NCBI RefSeq assembly: GCF_003545715.1
Contig: NZ_QVNU01000004.1
Span: 186,001-250,000 of the forward strand
Direction of reading: 5' to 3'
From: Taibaiella koreensis
GTDB lineage: Bacteria; Bacteroidota; Bacteroidia; Chitinophagales; Chitinophagaceae
Length of the DNA: 64,000 nt
The notes beneath the pieces are model-generated. The model saw nothing but the letters and a program-made list of their open reading frames with translations, had not been told where the DNA came from and did no database searches. Position 1 is the stretch's first letter; the number at the start of each line of letters is the position of its first letter. The position numbers were made by a program, and so were the translations under genes. Of this stretch, positions 17,805 to 26,960 are shown one piece after another.

Positions 17805-18502
17805 AGAAGGTACATAAGCCGGAAAGTGAACATATTGTTCTTTTGGTTTTCGAAGCCCAGGCCTTGCGGAATATTGGAAAATTTACGGATCGTGGCCAGT
17901 GAATATTGAAAGCGTACATTGACCAGGAGCCCCCGCCACAGCACCCTGCTGGCGCTCAGCAAGCCGTCGACGGTATGTCGTGCAAAGGGATACAGGCGGG
18001 AGTCGACCGTAGTGGTAAAGCTGGCATCGTTATAGTCTTCGCGGGAGCTGATGAGAAGATTGTAAGACGCGCCGATACCTACATGTGTCTTTTCCGTAAC
18101 ATAATAATGCAGGACCACCGGCACCTCCGCATAATTGAGGTGGATCGTATACTTAGCAAAATAGCTGCCATAGTAAGGCGACTCCAGCGTCGATACGCTA
18201 TGGCTGCCTTTTTGAGAGAACAGCAGCTCCATGCTGGCTCCTATTTTCGACGAAAAATTGACATAGGCTACAGCGCCGGCATTGAGCCCGAACTTATGAT
18301 AACCGTTGAGATAATCACCATCTACCTGGCTTACATTGGCGCCCAATACGAGGCCGCCCAGGAAGGTGCGCTCGCCGTTGAATAAAGGCGTCTCATCGGA
18401 AGCCTGCGCCCGGGCTGTGTTTCCCCGAAGCAACCCTGCACAGCAGGTAACGATTGGCAAAAGATGATACAGGAAGCGGCCTGGCAGTAATTTCCTTTTC
18501 AT
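17801..18502 (-). CDS. Outer-membrane beta-barrel protein (PorT-like)
   Basis: This 233-residue exported protein has a signal peptide (from MKRKLLPGRFLYHLLP to about NTARAQA). Eight or so amphipathic strands follow, of the small barrel type found in Bacteroidota (LGANVSQVDGDYLNGYHKFG, SKIGASMELLFSQKGSHS, LNYAEVPVVLHYYV, GIGASYNLLIS), ending FRLMYLL. I chose ATG 18502 because the frame upstream has no signal peptide and is read from the glycosyltransferase region. The 3' end overlaps the M20 gene by 4 bases, tail to tail. The PorT label refers to fold only; a role in T9SS is not shown. Confidence 0.8.
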   Translation of the reverse strand: MKRKLLPGRFLYHLLPIVTCCAGLLRGNTARAQASDETPLFNGERTFLGGLVLGANVSQVDGDYLNGYHKFGLNAGAVAYVNFSSKIGASMELLFSQKGSHSVSTLESPYYGSYFAKYTIHLNYAEVPVVLHYYVTEKTHVGIGASYNLLISSREDYNDASFTTTVDSRLYPFARHTVDGLLSASRVLWRGLLVNVRFQYSLATIRKFSNIPQGLGFENQKNNMFTFRLMYLL

Positions 18503-18548
18503 AACACAAAAGTAAACGGTTTCTTCCGCACTGTAAGTATGACTGCGG

Positions 18549-19676
18549 CTAACGGCCCCGATCGCCGAAGTATTGCTGCAGCCGTTGCGCGATATTGCCC
18601 AGGTAATAATAGGTGAAAAAAGCATCGGGGATCTGCTCCGCTCCCTGTGCAAGCGCCGCCACAACCTGGGCGGTAAATGCCTGCCAGTCTTTATCCGGGG
18701 CCGTCAGCAGCTTATTGCCGCAAACCTCCTTTTCGATCCCAATGGCGCCGCTATGCGCCGAAACAACAGTCTTGTTCCAGGCCAGGCTTTCGACCACTTT
18801 GGTCTTGACGCCGCCGCCCGACACCACCGGGTTGATCATCAGGTCACAGGCGACGATCAAGGGCTCTATTTCCGGTACGAAGCCCAGGTGGCGGATATCG
18901 TCGCCGGCAGCGGCAATTTCCTGCTGCAATGCTTCAGATAAGCCCTTGCCGCATATCAATATATGAAAATGGCCCAGCCGCTGCCGGAGCAGGGGCAATA
19001 TGGATCGTACGATAAAAATAACTGCTTCTTCATTGGGAACGTAATCCAGTTTCCCCATGAAGAACAGCCAGGGTACCGAAGGATCGAGGCCCAGTTCCCC
19101 GGCCAACCCGCTTTTCCCTGCGGTAGTCGATAATGGCCGGCTTTGAAGATTAATTCCGAAAGGCATGATCAGGGCCTTGCTTTCCGGTAACCCATAACGT
19201 TTTATTGCCCAGTCCCGGTCTTCCCGCGTCACAAAGAAAACGCCGTCGGAACGCCTGAAAGCATGGCGTTCAAACCACCACATGGCCTTCCACCACCATT
19301 TACCCGTGCTTCTGAAACGTTCCGATTCTATATTGTGACAGCGGATATAAGCGGGAATGTTCAGCCTGCGGGCCAGCTTCGCCACCATAGGGAACATATA
19401 ATGGTGATGGCAAAACAGGTATTGCGGCTTCAGGGCCTTTGCCAGACCCGATACTTTGCCGTATTGACCGTAGGGAAGATACCGGAGCTTACTGTTGTCC
19501 AGTATGGGATGTATGCTGAAGGGGTAATCTTCCTGTCTGAAAGTATTATCGACGGTAGTAACCGTATGCGCCTGGTTGTATACGGAAAGCAATTTCTCCA
19601 CATTGACAATGCCCCAATGGCCGCCGTTTAGCGGCGGCAAAAAGCGATATGGTGCAATGCTGACGATTGTGGCCAT
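18549..19676 (-). CDS. GT4-like glycosyltransferase
   Basis: This 375-residue GT-B-fold glycosyltransferase has an N-terminal acceptor half beginning MATIVSIAPYRFLPPLNGG and a linker after VTREDRDWAIKRYGLPESK. The nucleotide-sugar half has LFFMGKLDYVPNEEAV, ICGKGLSE, HLGFVPEIEPLI and the donor-binding segment SGGGVKTKVVESLAWNKTVV. I chose ATG 19676; the frame extends 17 codons further, but that stretch holds a hairpin and lacks the expected beta strand. It sits directly upstream of the polysaccharide locus but points the other way. The sugar it transfers is unknown. Confidence 0.88.
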   Translation of the reverse strand: MATIVSIAPYRFLPPLNGGHWGIVNVEKLLSVYNQAHTVTTVDNTFRQEDYPFSIHPILDNSKLRYLPYGQYGKVSGLAKALKPQYLFCHHHYMFPMVAKLARRLNIPAYIRCHNIESERFRSTGKWWWKAMWWFERHAFRRSDGVFFVTREDRDWAIKRYGLPESKALIMPFGINLQSRPLSTTAGKSGLAGELGLDPSVPWLFFMGKLDYVPNEEAVIFIVRSILPLLRQRLGHFHILICGKGLSEALQQEIAAAGDDIRHLGFVPEIEPLIVACDLMINPVVSGGGVKTKVVESLAWNKTVVSAHSGAIGIEKEVCGNKLLTAPDKDWQAFTAQVVAALAQGAEQIPDAFFTYYYLGNIAQRLQQYFGDRGR

Positions 19677-20011
19677 GGAAAGCAAATCAGCTCCCGGAAC
19701 CGGGAGCGAAAAGGCAAACATACGCATATGCCGGCTTTTACCAAAATACCGGCTTACAGATTACAGCCGGGCCGGCAGTCCGGCGGACCGCCGGGAATCA
19801 TCATCCACACGGTTTTACATTGTTGCGTGCGGCCTTTTGGAACAGGCCGTTATGGTCAGAATAAATCATGGCAAAAGTTTAAAACATGGACGTTATTCTC
19901 TACATTTGCGCAAAATCAAAACGATGGTTTCCGTTTTTATTACGGAAGTATTACCGGATCTACCTGTCGTTTCTATTGCTGTAAGGCTAATCATTTGACG
20001 GATTAATCATA
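19677..20011. other. Divergent promoter region of the polysaccharide locus
   Basis: This 335-base region lies between the glycosyltransferase (minus) and the first SDR gene (plus). It contains an 18-base hairpin (GCTCCCGG-AA-CCGGGAGC, 19690-19707) just upstream of the glycosyltransferase start and a good Bacteroidota promoter at 19878-19908. No gene was seen. Confidence 0.6.
19878..19908 (+). promoter_or_regulatory. Promoter of the plus-strand polysaccharide operon
   Basis: TTTA at 19878-19881, a 19-base spacer, then TACATTTG at 19901-19908 closely match the Bacteroidota pattern TTTG-N19-TAnnTTTG. The first gene of the operon starts about 104 bases downstream. Confidence 0.6.
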
Positions 20012-20950
20012 ATGAAAACTAAAATTTTAGTTACAGGCGGCGCCGGATACATCGGGTCGATATTAGTACCTCATTTACTAACTCAGGGATACGAGGTTAC
20101 GGTTTACGATAATCTTATGTTCCAGCAAAGTACGCTGCTGGATTGTTGTAACCATCCCGATTTTCACTTCATTAATGCCGATGTACGTAACACATCATTG
20201 CTGAAGGCAGCGATGAAAGATAAAGACGTGCTGATACCCCTTGCCGCCCTTGTAGGCGCGCCACTGTCCAATAAGGATGAGTCTTCTACCGTAGCCATCA
20301 ACCGGGACGCAGTGATCGCAATGAACCAATTCCGCTCCAAAGAACAACGTGTGCTTTTTCCTACTACTAATAGCGGGTATGGCATCGGACAGGAGGGTCT
20401 TTACTGTACAGAAGAGACGCCGCTGAAGCCCATCTCACTTTACGGAACAACCAAGTCGGAGGCGGAAACTGATCTGTTGCAGTCTGAAAACGTAATCACC
20501 TTTCGCTTGGCAACTGTATTTGGCTGCTCTCCCAGGATGCGTCTTGACCTGCTGGTAAATGATTTTACATACAGGGCCTTTTCCCAGAAGTATATTGTCC
20601 TGTTTGAAGCACACTTCAAACGTAACTATATTCATGTAAGGGATGTAGCTAATGCGTTCACATTCGGGATCGATAATTTTGACCGTATGAAAAATACGAC
20701 CTACAATGTAGGCCTTAGTACAGCAAACCTCTCGAAGATGGAGCTATGCGAGGAGATCAAAAAGCAAGTCCCGGACTTTTTCATTACCGAATCGGAGATC
20801 AATAAAGATCCCGATCAGCGCAACTATATCGTGAGCAACGATAAGATCGAAGCGCTGGGCTACAAGCCGCAGTACGATATCCAATCAGGTATTACGGAGT
20901 TGATCAAGGGGTTTTCGATATTGCATCCCAATAAATACTCCAACGTTTAA
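20012..20950 (+). CDS. NAD-dependent epimerase/dehydratase (extended SDR)
   Basis: This 312-residue extended short-chain dehydrogenase acts on nucleotide sugars. The dinucleotide-binding motif is TGGAGYIGS (8-16). The Asp of DNLMFQQS binds the cofactor ribose, PLAALVGAP follows strand 4, and the catalytic YGTTK (YxxxK) lies in ISLYGTTKSEAE. The C-terminal half has RNYIHVRDVANAF, typical of sugar-nucleotide epimerases. It opens the plus-strand surface-glycan operon, 11 bases before a heptose-kinase-like gene. That pairing hints at heptose-type sugar activation, but the exact reaction cannot be fixed from sequence. Confidence 0.9.
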   Translation: MKTKILVTGGAGYIGSILVPHLLTQGYEVTVYDNLMFQQSTLLDCCNHPDFHFINADVRNTSLLKAAMKDKDVLIPLAALVGAPLSNKDESSTVAINRDAVIAMNQFRSKEQRVLFPTTNSGYGIGQEGLYCTEETPLKPISLYGTTKSEAETDLLQSENVITFRLATVFGCSPRMRLDLLVNDFTYRAFSQKYIVLFEAHFKRNYIHVRDVANAFTFGIDNFDRMKNTTYNVGLSTANLSKMELCEEIKKQVPDFFITESEINKDPDQRNYIVSNDKIEALGYKPQYDIQSGITELIKGFSILHPNKYSNV

Positions 20951-20961
20951 CTTATATTTTT

Positions 20962-21948
20962 ATGGTGATTTCAAAGACTCCGGTAAGGGTTAGCTTTTTT
21001 GGCGGGGGTACCGACTATCCCGATTATTACAAGGAATTTGGCGGCTGTGTACTGAGCACTTCTATAGACAAATACATTTATGTTACCGTCAATAAGATCG
21101 AAGGCTTGCTGGATCACAGGTACCGGATCGCTTACAGTAAGCTAGAGCTTTGTCATACGGTCGATGAGATTGAGCATCCGGTAGTAAGGGAAGTGATTAA
21201 ATACCTGAATATAGACCATGGGCTGGAAGTAAATATTGTGAGCGATCTGCCGGCACGTACGGGGATCGGCAGCAGCAGCAGCTTCACCGTAGGCTTGCTG
21301 CATTCCTGTTATGCCCTTATGGGAAAAATGGTGAGCAAGGATCGCCTCGCACAGGAAGCGATCTATATCGAGCAGGTGGTACTGCAGGAACGCGTAGGCG
21401 TGCAGGACCAGCTGGCGGCTGCCTATGGAGGATTCAACCATATGGTGTTCTCGGCCGATAAGCTGCTGGTAAACCCTGTAACGGTGAGCAGTGAGCGTAA
21501 AGAAGCGCTGCAGGACAACCTGTTGATGTTCTATACCGGCATTAACCGTTTTGCCAGCGAGATACTGAAAGAGCAGGTACAGAAAACACAGGAAAAGAAG
21601 ATCCATACAGAGCTTACGGATATTTATAATATGGTCGACGAGGGACTTGTCATCCTTTCGGATACGAGCCGCAGCCTCGATGAGTTTGGGATGCTGATGC
21701 ATAAAGCCTGGATGGCCAAGCGCAGCCTGTCTACCGCAATATCCAGCGATCATCTCGACACGATTTACGAAAAAGCAACGGCGGCAGGCGCTATCGGCGG
21801 CAAACTGCTGGGCGCCGGTGGCGGTGGATTCTTTATGTTCTACGTTCCGCAATCCCGTCACGAGGTTGTTATTGAAGCACTAAAGGGCCTGCACCTCGTT
21901 CGCTTTAATTTTGAGACAGAGGGAACACGTATTATACATATTTCATAG
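20962..21948 (+). CDS. GHMP-family sugar kinase (D-glycero-D-manno-heptose 7-phosphate kinase-like)
   Basis: This 328-residue GHMP kinase has all three motifs: TPVRVSFFGGGTDYPDYY near the N-terminus, ATP-binding ARTGIGSSSSFTVGLLHS, and KLLGAGGGGFFMFYVP near the C-terminus. The FGGGTDYPDYY start is characteristic of HddA-like heptose kinases and related sugar-phosphate kinases in LPS or capsule clusters. The partner genes for GDP-heptose (gmhA, gmhB, hddC) are not in this window, so the substrate could differ. It lies between an SDR and a methyltransferase with gaps of 11 and 3 bases. Confidence 0.87.
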   Translation: MVISKTPVRVSFFGGGTDYPDYYKEFGGCVLSTSIDKYIYVTVNKIEGLLDHRYRIAYSKLELCHTVDEIEHPVVREVIKYLNIDHGLEVNIVSDLPARTGIGSSSSFTVGLLHSCYALMGKMVSKDRLAQEAIYIEQVVLQERVGVQDQLAAAYGGFNHMVFSADKLLVNPVTVSSERKEALQDNLLMFYTGINRFASEILKEQVQKTQEKKIHTELTDIYNMVDEGLVILSDTSRSLDEFGMLMHKAWMAKRSLSTAISSDHLDTIYEKATAAGAIGGKLLGAGGGGFFMFYVPQSRHEVVIEALKGLHLVRFNFETEGTRIIHIS

Positions 21949-21951
21949 CAC

Positions 21952-22728
21952 ATGAATAATATTAATCTTACAGCAGAGCGGGAAGTAGCTTATGAGTCGC
22001 TGGATCATCTCAACCCCTGGGGAACGAAAAGAGATAATTCAAGAAATTCCATTTTTAATAGGAAGGTCTATAAGATCTTTAATGAAAGCAATGTTACGTT
22101 GAAAGTTCTGGACCTTGGCTGCTCCGGCGGTGGTTTCGTAAAGAACTGCATTGACGATGGCTGTGTTGCGATCGGCCTTGAAGGAAGTGACTTTTCCAAA
22201 AAACACAAACGTGCAGAATGGCGCAGCATTCCAGAGAACCTTTTCACCTGCGACATTACACGTACATTCCAACTTAGTGATGAGACAGGCAAAGAAATGA
22301 TATTTGACCTGATTACATCATGGGAAGTGCTGGAACACATTGAAGAAAAGGATTTGAAGCCACTTTTTGAGAACATTCAAAAGCACCTCAGTCATAAGGG
22401 GCTTTGCATTGTAAGTATTTGCTATGTCGATGATATCATCAATGGCGTCAACCTGCACCGAACTGTTAAACCCAAAAGCTGGTGGCTGGAAAAGGTGAAA
22501 GAGCTGGGGATGTATCATTTGCCTCAATTCGAGACTTACTTCTCTGAACAATATATCAGGGGACGTAAATATAATGCACCTAATACTTTTCATTTGATCC
22601 TGACAACTGATCCGCTCCATGCTCCATCCGTGCCCAATAAGGGCTTCAAGGAACGCTTGTTGGATAAATGGCTGGGATCGAAATGCCAAAAATTACTCAA
22701 ATTGATTGTAACTGGTGAACATAATTAA
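21952..22728 (+). CDS. Class I SAM-dependent methyltransferase
   Basis: This 258-residue methyltransferase has motif I VLDLGCSGGGFVKN (about 48-61), strand 2 AIGLEGSDFSKK, and FDLITSWEVLEHIEEKDL with the typical EVLEH signature of motif IV. HKGLCIVSIC forms strand 5. No signal peptide or membrane helix is present. It begins 3 bases after the GHMP kinase within the glycan operon, so O-methylation of a sugar or lipid-linked intermediate is likely. The acceptor is unknown. Confidence 0.87.
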   Translation: MNNINLTAEREVAYESLDHLNPWGTKRDNSRNSIFNRKVYKIFNESNVTLKVLDLGCSGGGFVKNCIDDGCVAIGLEGSDFSKKHKRAEWRSIPENLFTCDITRTFQLSDETGKEMIFDLITSWEVLEHIEEKDLKPLFENIQKHLSHKGLCIVSICYVDDIINGVNLHRTVKPKSWWLEKVKELGMYHLPQFETYFSEQYIRGRKYNAPNTFHLILTTDPLHAPSVPNKGFKERLLDKWLGSKCQKLLKLIVTGEHN

Positions 22729-22865
22729 GCATAAAGCAAGACAGCTTTGCTAAGATCATCTTCCCATTTATCATAATGAAAGTAAGAAGAACTACCATAA
22801 ACCAACCACAGCTTTGCTGCAGCATTTTCATCGAATGCAATGTTCATCTTAAATGCTACCTTTTC

Positions 22866-24155
22866 ATGAAAAAATTCTCTGCATTACTATTGTCTTTTCT
22901 CATTCCGGGCCTTCTTGGTGCTCAGGTGCCCGACTATGTTCCTACATCCAATCTGGTCGGCTGGTGGCCGCTTGACAGCACGCTCATTGATAGCTCCTCT
23001 AATTCGAATAACGGTACAGGCAACCTATTCACCTATGTGACCGATCGGTTTGGTAATGCTAATAAGGCTTGTGACTTTGCTGATAACAATGCCTATGTTC
23101 GCTTTTTTAACTTACCAGTCAATACACAGGGGAATTACACGATTAACTATTGGATGAAATTAAAGAGTTATCAAAATTATGACGTGGTACAGGATTTCCA
23201 TCCTGATGAAGAATGTGGCTCTTACCCACAAATATGGGAAATGTTTGATAGCCTGTTTATCGTAAAGTGTAATGACGTACCTTCTCGTCGGGCAATTGGT
23301 CCCAAGACACTTTTCTTGGATAACTGGACGATGCTTACCTACTCGGTGACTTCCGATTCTACAACCATTTATATCAATGGTGTACAAAAAAGTAAGTTTG
23401 CCTATGTATGGTCAGCGTCGACCACTGCCAGCCTTATATTGGCTAATGGGTCTAACGCTATATCATCATATCAAAATGGAGCACAGGTGATGATAGATGA
23501 CGTAGGGTTATGGTACCGAAAACTAGATGATTGCGAAATCAATGGCCTATTTCAATCCTTACCGCCGGCAGCAATTACCACCCAACCCATTACGCAAACA
23601 GCAACCATTGGCGGAAGCACCTCCTTTTCCATCACGGCGGCCAGCACAACAGCTACCTTTCAATGGCAATCCAACATCGGACCGGGCGGTACATTTATCG
23701 ATCTTCCCAATACCGGGCAGTATAGCGGGGCCCAATCGGCCACACTTACGGTTTCCAACCTCACCACTATAAATAATAACCAACTCTTCCGGTGTATCGT
23801 AAAGACCGGCGTATCGGGCTTGTGCAGCAAAATTTCAAATATCGTATCAATTAGTATCACAACTTCTGCAATAGAAGGGGTAGCAAGCACGGAACATTTC
23901 TTTCTGGAACAGAATATTCCGAACCCAGCATCTGACCTTACAACCATCCGCTATGATGTACCTTCTTTCAGGGATGGCGCGGCCATTGTATTGTTTGGTG
24001 CACAGGGACAAAAAATAAGGACAGAGAAGATCAGCAAAACGGGCAAAGGGTGCTATACTCTTGATACAAAATCCCTGGAGCCGGGTGTTTATTATTATAC
24101 ACTGCTGATCGACGGAAAAAAGAGCAGAACCCGAAAAATGGTTGTTATTCATTAA
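22866..24155 (+). CDS. LamG/Ig-like exported protein with T9SS sorting domain
   Basis: This 429-residue secreted protein has signal peptide MKKFSALLLSFLIPGLLGAQ and a concanavalin/LamG-like domain (about 28-235: LVGWWPLDSTLIDSSSNSNN, NYTINYWMKL, MLTYSVTSDSTTIYING, MIDDVGLWYRKL). An Ig-like domain covers about 245-335 (ITTQPITQTATIGGSTSF...FQWQ...FRCIV). The T9SS type A sorting domain covers about 350-429 (LEQNIPNPASDLTTIRY, LEPGVYYYTLLIDG). ATG 22866 is chosen because it gives the signal peptide; upstream codons do not. It sits in the middle of the glycan operon although it is a surface cargo protein, which is unusual. LamG domains often bind glycans, so a link to the locally made polysaccharide is plausible but inferred. 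Confidence 0.87.
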   Translation: MKKFSALLLSFLIPGLLGAQVPDYVPTSNLVGWWPLDSTLIDSSSNSNNGTGNLFTYVTDRFGNANKACDFADNNAYVRFFNLPVNTQGNYTINYWMKLKSYQNYDVVQDFHPDEECGSYPQIWEMFDSLFIVKCNDVPSRRAIGPKTLFLDNWTMLTYSVTSDSTTIYINGVQKSKFAYVWSASTTASLILANGSNAISSYQNGAQVMIDDVGLWYRKLDDCEINGLFQSLPPAAITTQPITQTATIGGSTSFSITAASTTATFQWQSNIGPGGTFIDLPNTGQYSGAQSATLTVSNLTTINNNQLFRCIVKTGVSGLCSKISNIVSISITTSAIEGVASTEHFFLEQNIPNPASDLTTIRYDVPSFRDGAAIVLFGAQGQKIRTEKISKTGKGCYTLDTKSLEPGVYYYTLLIDGKKSRTRKMVVIH

Positions 24156-24210
24156 GGGCGTCTGCAGGCAACTAAAGTCATAAAACCAATAACGTTAAAT
24201 TTATTAAGAC

Positions 24211-25413
24211 ATGCAATGTCGCGTTTGTAGCTCAGAAGACCTGGATATGGTGATCGACCTGGGCATGCAGCCCTGGTGCAATCACTTTCTTACCCGGGAA
24301 GAGGTTGGTAAAGAACCCTTTTATCCGTTGCAGGTAATGTATTGCAATGCCTGTAGTACCAGCCAGCTGAATTATACCGTAAAAAAGGAAATCATGTTTG
24401 GCAACCACACCTATCTGAGTGGTGTAACCCGTTCGCTGAGCGATCACTTTGAGCATATTGCCAAAGAGGTAGACTCCTTGTATTTCAGCAACAATAAGGA
24501 CAAGGCCATGCTCGACATCGGCTCCAACGACGGAACACAGATCAGGCATTTCAAGCAGCTCGGCTACGATATTGTAGGTGTCGAATCTTCTGTTGCCACT
24601 TCAAAGATCGCCAACGATCAGGGTTTGTATACCATAAACGATTATTTCAACTACGAGCTGACGCAAAAGCTGGATCGCAAATTCGATGTGATCAATGCTG
24701 CCGGCGTGTTTTTCCATCTTGAAGAGTTGCATTCCGTAACCCGCGGCATAAAAGAGAGCCTTAAGGAAGATGGTGTCTTCGTCGTCCAGTTTCTTTATAT
24801 GAAACGTATTGTGGAGAACATGGCCTTCGATCAGATTTACCATGAACATTTGTTGTACTACAATCTCAAAAACCTGCAGATACTTTTGTCTCAGTACGAG
24901 CTGGAAATATTCGATGCCTACGTAGCTAACATTCACGGCGGCTCTATGATCGCGCATGTTACCCATAAGGGCAAAAGAGCGGCTGCAGAACGGTTGCAGC
25001 AGTTGCAGAAAGAAGAGGAAGCGACCGGTTGCAATGAAAAGCAATGGTACCTGGACTTTGCGGAGCGTATAAAGAAGATGAAGGCAGAGAACGTCGCCTT
25101 CTTTGAGCAGTGCAGGCAGGAAAATAAAAAGGTATGGGGTATGGGCGCCCCGGTAAAGGGCAATACGCTGCTGAATTATTTTGGCATCGGCACTGACTAT
25201 ATCGAATACCTCGTAGAAAAGAATGAATTGCGCAAAGGTCTGTACTCACCCGGCCAGCACATTCCCATTGTGATCGAGCGGGAAATGACAGAACTGCCCG
25301 ATGTCTATTATGTGCTGGCCTGGAATTTTAAAAAGGAGATACTGGCCAATAACCAGGATTTGATCAACAAAGGTGTCGAATTCTATTTCCCTATTAACCC
25401 TAAAGAAAATTGA
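24211..25413 (+). CDS. Nucleotide-sugar C-methyltransferase (Methyltransf_13/14 type)
   Basis: This 400-residue enzyme has the three-part layout of TylCIII/NovU/TcaB9-like sugar C-methyltransferases. The N-terminal zinc domain has Cys3, Cys6, Cys45 and Cys48. The SAM-binding Rossmann core has LDIGSNDGTQ (101-110) and the conserved YHEH motif at 210-213. The C-terminal Methyltransf_14 domain carries WGMGAPVKGNTLLNYF. Members transfer a methyl group to C3 of NDP-4-keto-6-deoxyhexoses. Its stop overlaps the start of the RmlC-like epimerase by one base (TGATG), so they are translationally coupled. With RfbF and RfbG on the opposite arm, it probably makes a CDP-linked 3-C-methyl-6-deoxyhexose; that route is inference. 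Confidence 0.9.
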   Translation: MQCRVCSSEDLDMVIDLGMQPWCNHFLTREEVGKEPFYPLQVMYCNACSTSQLNYTVKKEIMFGNHTYLSGVTRSLSDHFEHIAKEVDSLYFSNNKDKAMLDIGSNDGTQIRHFKQLGYDIVGVESSVATSKIANDQGLYTINDYFNYELTQKLDRKFDVINAAGVFFHLEELHSVTRGIKESLKEDGVFVVQFLYMKRIVENMAFDQIYHEHLLYYNLKNLQILLSQYELEIFDAYVANIHGGSMIAHVTHKGKRAAAERLQQLQKEEEATGCNEKQWYLDFAERIKKMKAENVAFFEQCRQENKKVWGMGAPVKGNTLLNYFGIGTDYIEYLVEKNELRKGLYSPGQHIPIVIEREMTELPDVYYVLAWNFKKEILANNQDLINKGVEFYFPINPKEN

Positions 25414-25949
25414 TGAATCAGCTCGACATCCGCAGTTCGGCATTATTCCCGGAAGTAAAATTGATCACTCCTCCTGTGTTCAGGGACGAGCGGGGCGAAT
25501 TTGTCGAGACTTTTTGCATTAATAAGTACGACTTTAAAGACCGTGCAGGCCAAAAGCTTGTTTTTAAGGAAGACGATATATCTGTTTCCCGGAAAAATGT
25601 GCTGCGCGGCCTTCATGGTGACAAGGTAACCTGGAAGTTGATCCAATGTGTGTACGGTGAAGTATTTTTTGCGCTCGCCGACCTTAACCCAGCTTCTCCT
25701 ACCTATCTGAAAACAGAGACGTTTATCCTGAACGATACCAACCGCCTGCAGGTATTGGTACCACCCTTCTTCGTTAACGGTTACTATTGCCTTTCGGAGC
25801 AATGCGTTTTTGCTTATAAACAAACGGAAACGTATTCCGGCGCGGGCAATCAGATCGCGGTAAGGTGGAACGATCCCGGCCTGGCCATTTCCTGGCCGGC
25901 AATACAACCTTTGATGAGCCAAAGGGACATCGCTGCTCCCGGCGTATAA
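25413..25949 (+). CDS. RmlC-like dTDP-4-dehydrorhamnose 3,5-epimerase family protein
   Basis: This 178-residue cupin keeps RmlC-style landmarks: PVFRDERGEFVETF at the N-terminus, then LRGLHGDKVTWKLIQCVYGE with the catalytic-type His, then VPPFFVNGYYCLSEQCVFAY. The ATG at 25413 overlaps the preceding stop. Family members epimerise C3 and/or C5 of 4-keto-6-deoxy nucleotide sugars. In this operon the substrate is more likely CDP-linked than dTDP-linked, because CDP-glucose genes lie nearby and no rmlA or rmlB is present. Whether it is a mono- or di-epimerase cannot be said. Confidence 0.87.
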   Translation: MNQLDIRSSALFPEVKLITPPVFRDERGEFVETFCINKYDFKDRAGQKLVFKEDDISVSRKNVLRGLHGDKVTWKLIQCVYGEVFFALADLNPASPTYLKTETFILNDTNRLQVLVPPFFVNGYYCLSEQCVFAYKQTETYSGAGNQIAVRWNDPGLAISWPAIQPLMSQRDIAAPGV

Positions 25950-25958
25950 TCTATATGT

Positions 25959-26906
25959 ATGAATATAGATACCACATTGAACCGTGATTTTGTGATCGTT
26001 GATCTTGGATCTTCATCTGCCAGGCAAAGCACATTCCTGAAGAAATTCAGTAGCCAGATCACCTATATAGAGATAGATGCGCTTTCGACCAGCGATATAC
26101 AGAACAGCGATCTTTACAAGAATATCAAGATCAAAAAAGGTGTTCATATCGAAAGAGGGATGAAACAGTTCATCGAAAGGAATTATATGGCCTGCTCCTC
26201 TTTCCTGGAAATTAAAGAAGGGGTAGATATTATGTATGGCCTGGAAGATGCTATGAAAGAAAAAGCCAGGATTGATATAGATTGCATTACACTAAACGAT
26301 ATCCTCGCAGAGCATAAGCTGGATCATATCGACTTCCTGAAAGTGGATCTTGAAGGACTGGATTTTGATATTATCAAAAATATAGAAAATACATTACCCG
26401 ATGTCAATGTGATCCAGGCGGTAATAAGGTTTCACCCGCTATTCAAAGGTGAAAAGCATTTCTTCGAGATATGCCAGTACCTTAGCGATAGAGGATTCGA
26501 ATTCATCAATTTTTCCTGCCTTGACGAATGGAAGTTGAATACCAGCAACCAGAAGAATTCCAGGGATGGGCGTATGGTATGGGGCGATTTTGTTTTCTTC
26601 AGAAAGCTAGACAAGAGTGCGACCGGCTTTACTGCCGACCTGCTGAAACAAATACTGGTCAGTAAATCATTACAATTCAATTCCTATGCGGAGTTCTTGC
26701 TGGAAAGTAACAGGCCATTTTTCGATGCTGAACTGTATCAGGAGGTCAACAAGGTAATCCGTACATTCGGTTCGCTCGAGTTGTTTTTCAACAATTTATT
26801 CGGAGTATTCGCCCGGTCCAAGCTGATCTATCCCATACGTAAGCTACTCCGGTATGTTTACAAAAGAAGCAGAATACATCCTACACTAAAACAGACTGTG
26901 CCCTGA
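25959..26906 (+). CDS. FkbM-family methyltransferase
   Basis: This 315-residue protein has the FkbM core: FVIVDLGSSSARQS as motif I and ITLNDILAEHKLDHIDFLKV followed by DLEGLDFDIIKNI, the hallmark of the family. The C-terminal 90 residues are helical and less typical. FkbM proteins are SAM-dependent O-methyltransferases, frequent in polysaccharide clusters. It starts 9 bases after the RmlC-like gene. This is the third methyltransferase in the operon, implying a heavily methylated glycan. Confidence 0.87.
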   Translation: MNIDTTLNRDFVIVDLGSSSARQSTFLKKFSSQITYIEIDALSTSDIQNSDLYKNIKIKKGVHIERGMKQFIERNYMACSSFLEIKEGVDIMYGLEDAMKEKARIDIDCITLNDILAEHKLDHIDFLKVDLEGLDFDIIKNIENTLPDVNVIQAVIRFHPLFKGEKHFFEICQYLSDRGFEFINFSCLDEWKLNTSNQKNSRDGRMVWGDFVFFRKLDKSATGFTADLLKQILVSKSLQFNSYAEFLLESNRPFFDAELYQEVNKVIRTFGSLELFFNNLFGVFARSKLIYPIRKLLRYVYKRSRIHPTLKQTVP

Positions 26907-26960
26907 TAAATAGAGCGAATCCGCTTTCTTCTAAAAAAAAGAAATGGTCTTATCATAATC

